NCBI RefSeq assembly: GCF_024105635.1
Contig: NZ_WYDQ01000001.1
Span: forward strand, 3,162,501 to 3,226,500
Origin: Oceanicola sp. 502str15
GTDB lineage: Bacteria; Pseudomonadota; Alphaproteobacteria; Rhodobacterales; Rhodobacteraceae
DNA: 64,000 nt
Direction of reading: 5' to 3'
In this document: piece after piece, positions 62,309-64,000 of the stretch
Numbering within the stretch: position 1 is the stretch's first letter
Layout of the letters: each line of letters starts with the position of its first letter
Program-made: the position numbers and the translations under genes
The notes under the pieces: generated by a model
Seen by the model: the letters and a program-made list of their open reading frames with translations, nothing else
What the model was told of the DNA's origin: nothing
The model's database searches: none

Positions 62309-64000
62309 GTGTTTCACGTGAAACATGACTTCGACGTCATCGTTGTTGGCGGCGGCCATGCCGGCGCCGATGCCGCCCACGCCGCGGCAAGGATGGGCGC
62401 ACGGACAGGGCTTATCACGTTGCGGATCACCGATCTGGGCGTAATGTCCTGCAATCCGGCAATCGGCGGCCTCGGCAAGGGGCATCTCGTCCGTGAGATC
62501 GACGCGCTCGACGGATTGATGGGCCGTGTCGCCGACGCAGCCGGTATCCAGTTCCGCCTCCTAAACCGCAAGAAGGGCCCCGCCGTCCAAGGCCCCCGCG
62601 CGCAGGCTGACCGCAAGCTGTATCGGCAGGCGATGAGCCACGAGATCGCCAACACCCCGAATCTCTCCGTAATCGAGGCTGAGGTCTCCGGATTGGTTAT
62701 CGAAGATCAAGCCGTCAAAGGCGTGGTCCTGGGAGATGGATCAAATCTCTGCGCCGCTGCAGTCGTTCTCACCACCGGCACCTTCCTGCGTGGCACAATT
62801 CATATCGGCGACAAGTCTTATCCCGGCGGTCGCATGGGCGCGGAGCGCTCCCAACTACTCGCCAACCAACTCTCAGAACTGTCCCTGCCCCTCGGTCGCC
62901 TCAAAACCGGCACCCCACCCCGGCTTGATGGCCGCACCATCAACTGGGACGGGCTCGAGTCCCAGCCCGCCGACGAAGATCCAACCGTCTTCTCCTTCCT
63001 GAACAACGCCCCGATTGCCCGGCAGATAAGCTGCGGCATCACCTACACCAATGCCCGCACCCACGAGATCATCAACGAGAACCTTCATCGCAGCGCGATG
63101 TACGGCGGTCATATCGAAGGTGTCGGCCCGCGCTATTGCCCATCGATCGAAGACAAGGTGGTCCGCTTCGCCAGCAAGGACTCTCACCAGATCTTCCTCG
63201 AGCCCGAAGGCCTCGACGATCCAACGATCTACCCCAACGGCATCTCCACGTCGCTTCCTGAAGACGTGCAGAAGGCCTACGTCCGCTCTATCGCCGGCCT
63301 GGAGCATGCGGAGTTCTTTCAACCGGGCTACGCAATCGAGTACGATTACATCGACCCCAGAGCACTTACCTCTTCCCTCGAGCTTCGAGCTCTTCCGAAC
63401 CTATATCTTGCGGGCCAGATCAACGGGACCACAGGATATGAGGAGGCCGCGGCGCAAGGATTGGTCGCGGGTCTCAACGCCGCACGCCGGTCGCGTGACG
63501 AAGATCCGGTGATCTTTGGTCGTTCGGAGTCCTACATCGGCGTCATGATCGACGACCTGACAACCCACGGCGTCGCCGAACCTTACCGCATGTTCACATC
63601 CCGAGCCGAGTATCGCCTGTCCCTCCGCGCGGACAATGCCGACCAGCGTTTGACCCCCAAGGGCATCGACATCGGATGCGTCGGTGCCGCCCGCCAATCC
63701 GCCTTCTCCGCCAAGATGGATGCGCTCACCTCTGCCCGCAGGACCCTGTCTGAGTTGAAACTCTCCTCCCGCGAGCTCGCAACCGCCGGCTTCCGCGTCA
63801 ACGCGGACGGACCTCGCCGAAACGGGATCGAGGCCCTCGCCCTACCCGACGCCAGCCTCCAAAAGCTCCTGCCCTTTTGCCCAGACCTCTCCGAAGTATC
63901 CCGGGAGATCGCCACGCAGGTCGAAAGGGATTCGCTCTACCACAACTACATCGCCCGCCAAGAACTCGATGTGGCCGCCCTTCAGCGCGACGAGATGCGC
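62309..64000 (+). CDS. mnmG: tRNA uridine modification enzyme MnmG, N-terminal part (runs past window end)
   Basis: Open to the right edge, 564 codons visible of a usual ~620-630. FAD-binding [20 protein letters not shown] at the start, [24 protein letters not shown], then [12 protein letters not shown] and the Cys-containing [12 protein letters not shown] 62309 gives [16 protein letters not shown] 62318 has a better-placed AGGAG (62305-62309) and would give [10 protein letters not shown]. The ATG at 62325 is out of frame. The first codons are part of a parS site (62310-62325). Confidence 0.96.
   Translation, partial: MFHVKHDFDVIVVGGGHAGADAAHAAARMGARTGLITLRITDLGVMSCNPAIGGLGKGHLVREIDALDGLMGRVADAAGIQFRLLNRKKGPAVQGPRAQADRKLYRQAMSHEIANTPNLSVIEAEVSGLVIEDQAVKGVVLGDGSNLCAAAVVLTTGTFLRGTIHIGDKSYPGGRMGAERSQLLANQLSELSLPLGRLKTGTPPRLDGRTINWDGLESQPADEDPTVFSFLNNAPIARQISCGITYTNARTHEIINENLHRSAMYGGHIEGVGPRYCPSIEDKVVRFASKDSHQIFLEPEGLDDPTIYPNGISTSLPEDVQKAYVRSIAGLEHAEFFQPGYAIEYDYIDPRALTSSLELRALPNLYLAGQINGTTGYEEAAAQGLVAGLNAARRSRDEDPVIFGRSESYIGVMIDDLTTHGVAEPYRMFTSRAEYRLSLRADNADQRLTPKGIDIGCVGAARQSAFSAKMDALTSARRTLSELKLSSRELATAGFRVNADGPRRNGIEALALPDASLQKLLPFCPDLSEVSREIATQVERDSLYHNYIARQELDVAALQRDEMR
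62310..62325. promoter_or_regulatory. parS: Perfect parS site (ParB-binding centromere)
   Basis: TGTTTCACGTGAAACA, a 16-bp perfect palindrome identical to the common parS consensus (TGTTYCACGTGRAACA form), ~3.2 kb from the candidate origin and inside the first codons of mnmG. parA/parB usually lie just downstream of mnmG-rsmG in this order, beyond the window. Confidence 0.9.

Noticed and set aside
1..64000. Prophage, insertion sequence, CRISPR or integron elements
   Set aside because: I found no transposase, integrase, recombinase or cas-like proteins, no terminal inverted repeats and no spaced direct repeats. The TTGCAA array at 9886-9933 is too short and palindromic to be a CRISPR.

Overview
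The window is high-GC DNA with dense operons, many ATGA overlaps and a gene set typical of the Rhodobacteraceae (roseobacter-type Alphaproteobacteria). The supporting loci are senC-regA/regB, the tsaE-amgK-murU-addBA-trxA-hslVU run, and the secB/dnaQ-coaE-aroE-maf | hemJ-rho-mnmE-mnmG block. The right end appears to be the chromosomal origin region. I see no insertion sequences, prophage genes or CRISPR arrays.

Layout. (1) 1-7021: iron or siderophore uptake, with two TonB-dependent receptors, a DUF2218/siderophore-interacting flavoreductase, a MarR-type regulator and a fused ABC half-transporter of exporter fold. (2) 7367-16510: an accessory catabolic locus. It has a sugar- or cyclitol-type ABC importer, an RpiR regulator, two paralogous phytanoyl-CoA-dioxygenase-like Fe(II)/2-oxoglutarate enzymes and two Gfo/Idh/MocA dehydrogenases, tied together by a repeated palindrome TGCAA-N6-TTGCA in four intergenic regions. 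(3) 16841-25223: tRNA-Thr(CGU), hemY/mitofilin-like/hemD, then tsaD-gpsA-EVE-DUF1761, a serine hydrolase and DUF2853. (4) 25540-33948: usp + AGCS transporter, a PanE-like reductase, ahcY and small envelope or enzyme genes. (5) 33957-38401: regA-senC divergent from regB, then a PAS-only protein at the position where I recall divL in other alphaproteobacteria. (6) 38449-50342: tsaE, amgK, murU, addB, addA, trxA, hslV, a membrane protein, hslU. (7) 50382-56041: hydrolase, MFS, Smr, MltA, Tim44-like, fxsA, secB. (8) 56038-64000: dnaQ-coaE-aroE-maf run leftward and hemJ-rho-mnmE-mnmG rightward from a 386-bp intergenic region carrying DnaA boxes and an AT-rich stretch (candidate oriC). A perfect parS site forms the start of mnmG.

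The housekeeping part is conventional. The most original content is the RpiR/ABC/dioxygenase/dehydrogenase locus. Its substrate cannot be read from the sequence, but its operators, promoter architecture, duplicated oxidative enzymes and a possible 45-codon leader ORF make a coherent and testable regulon.
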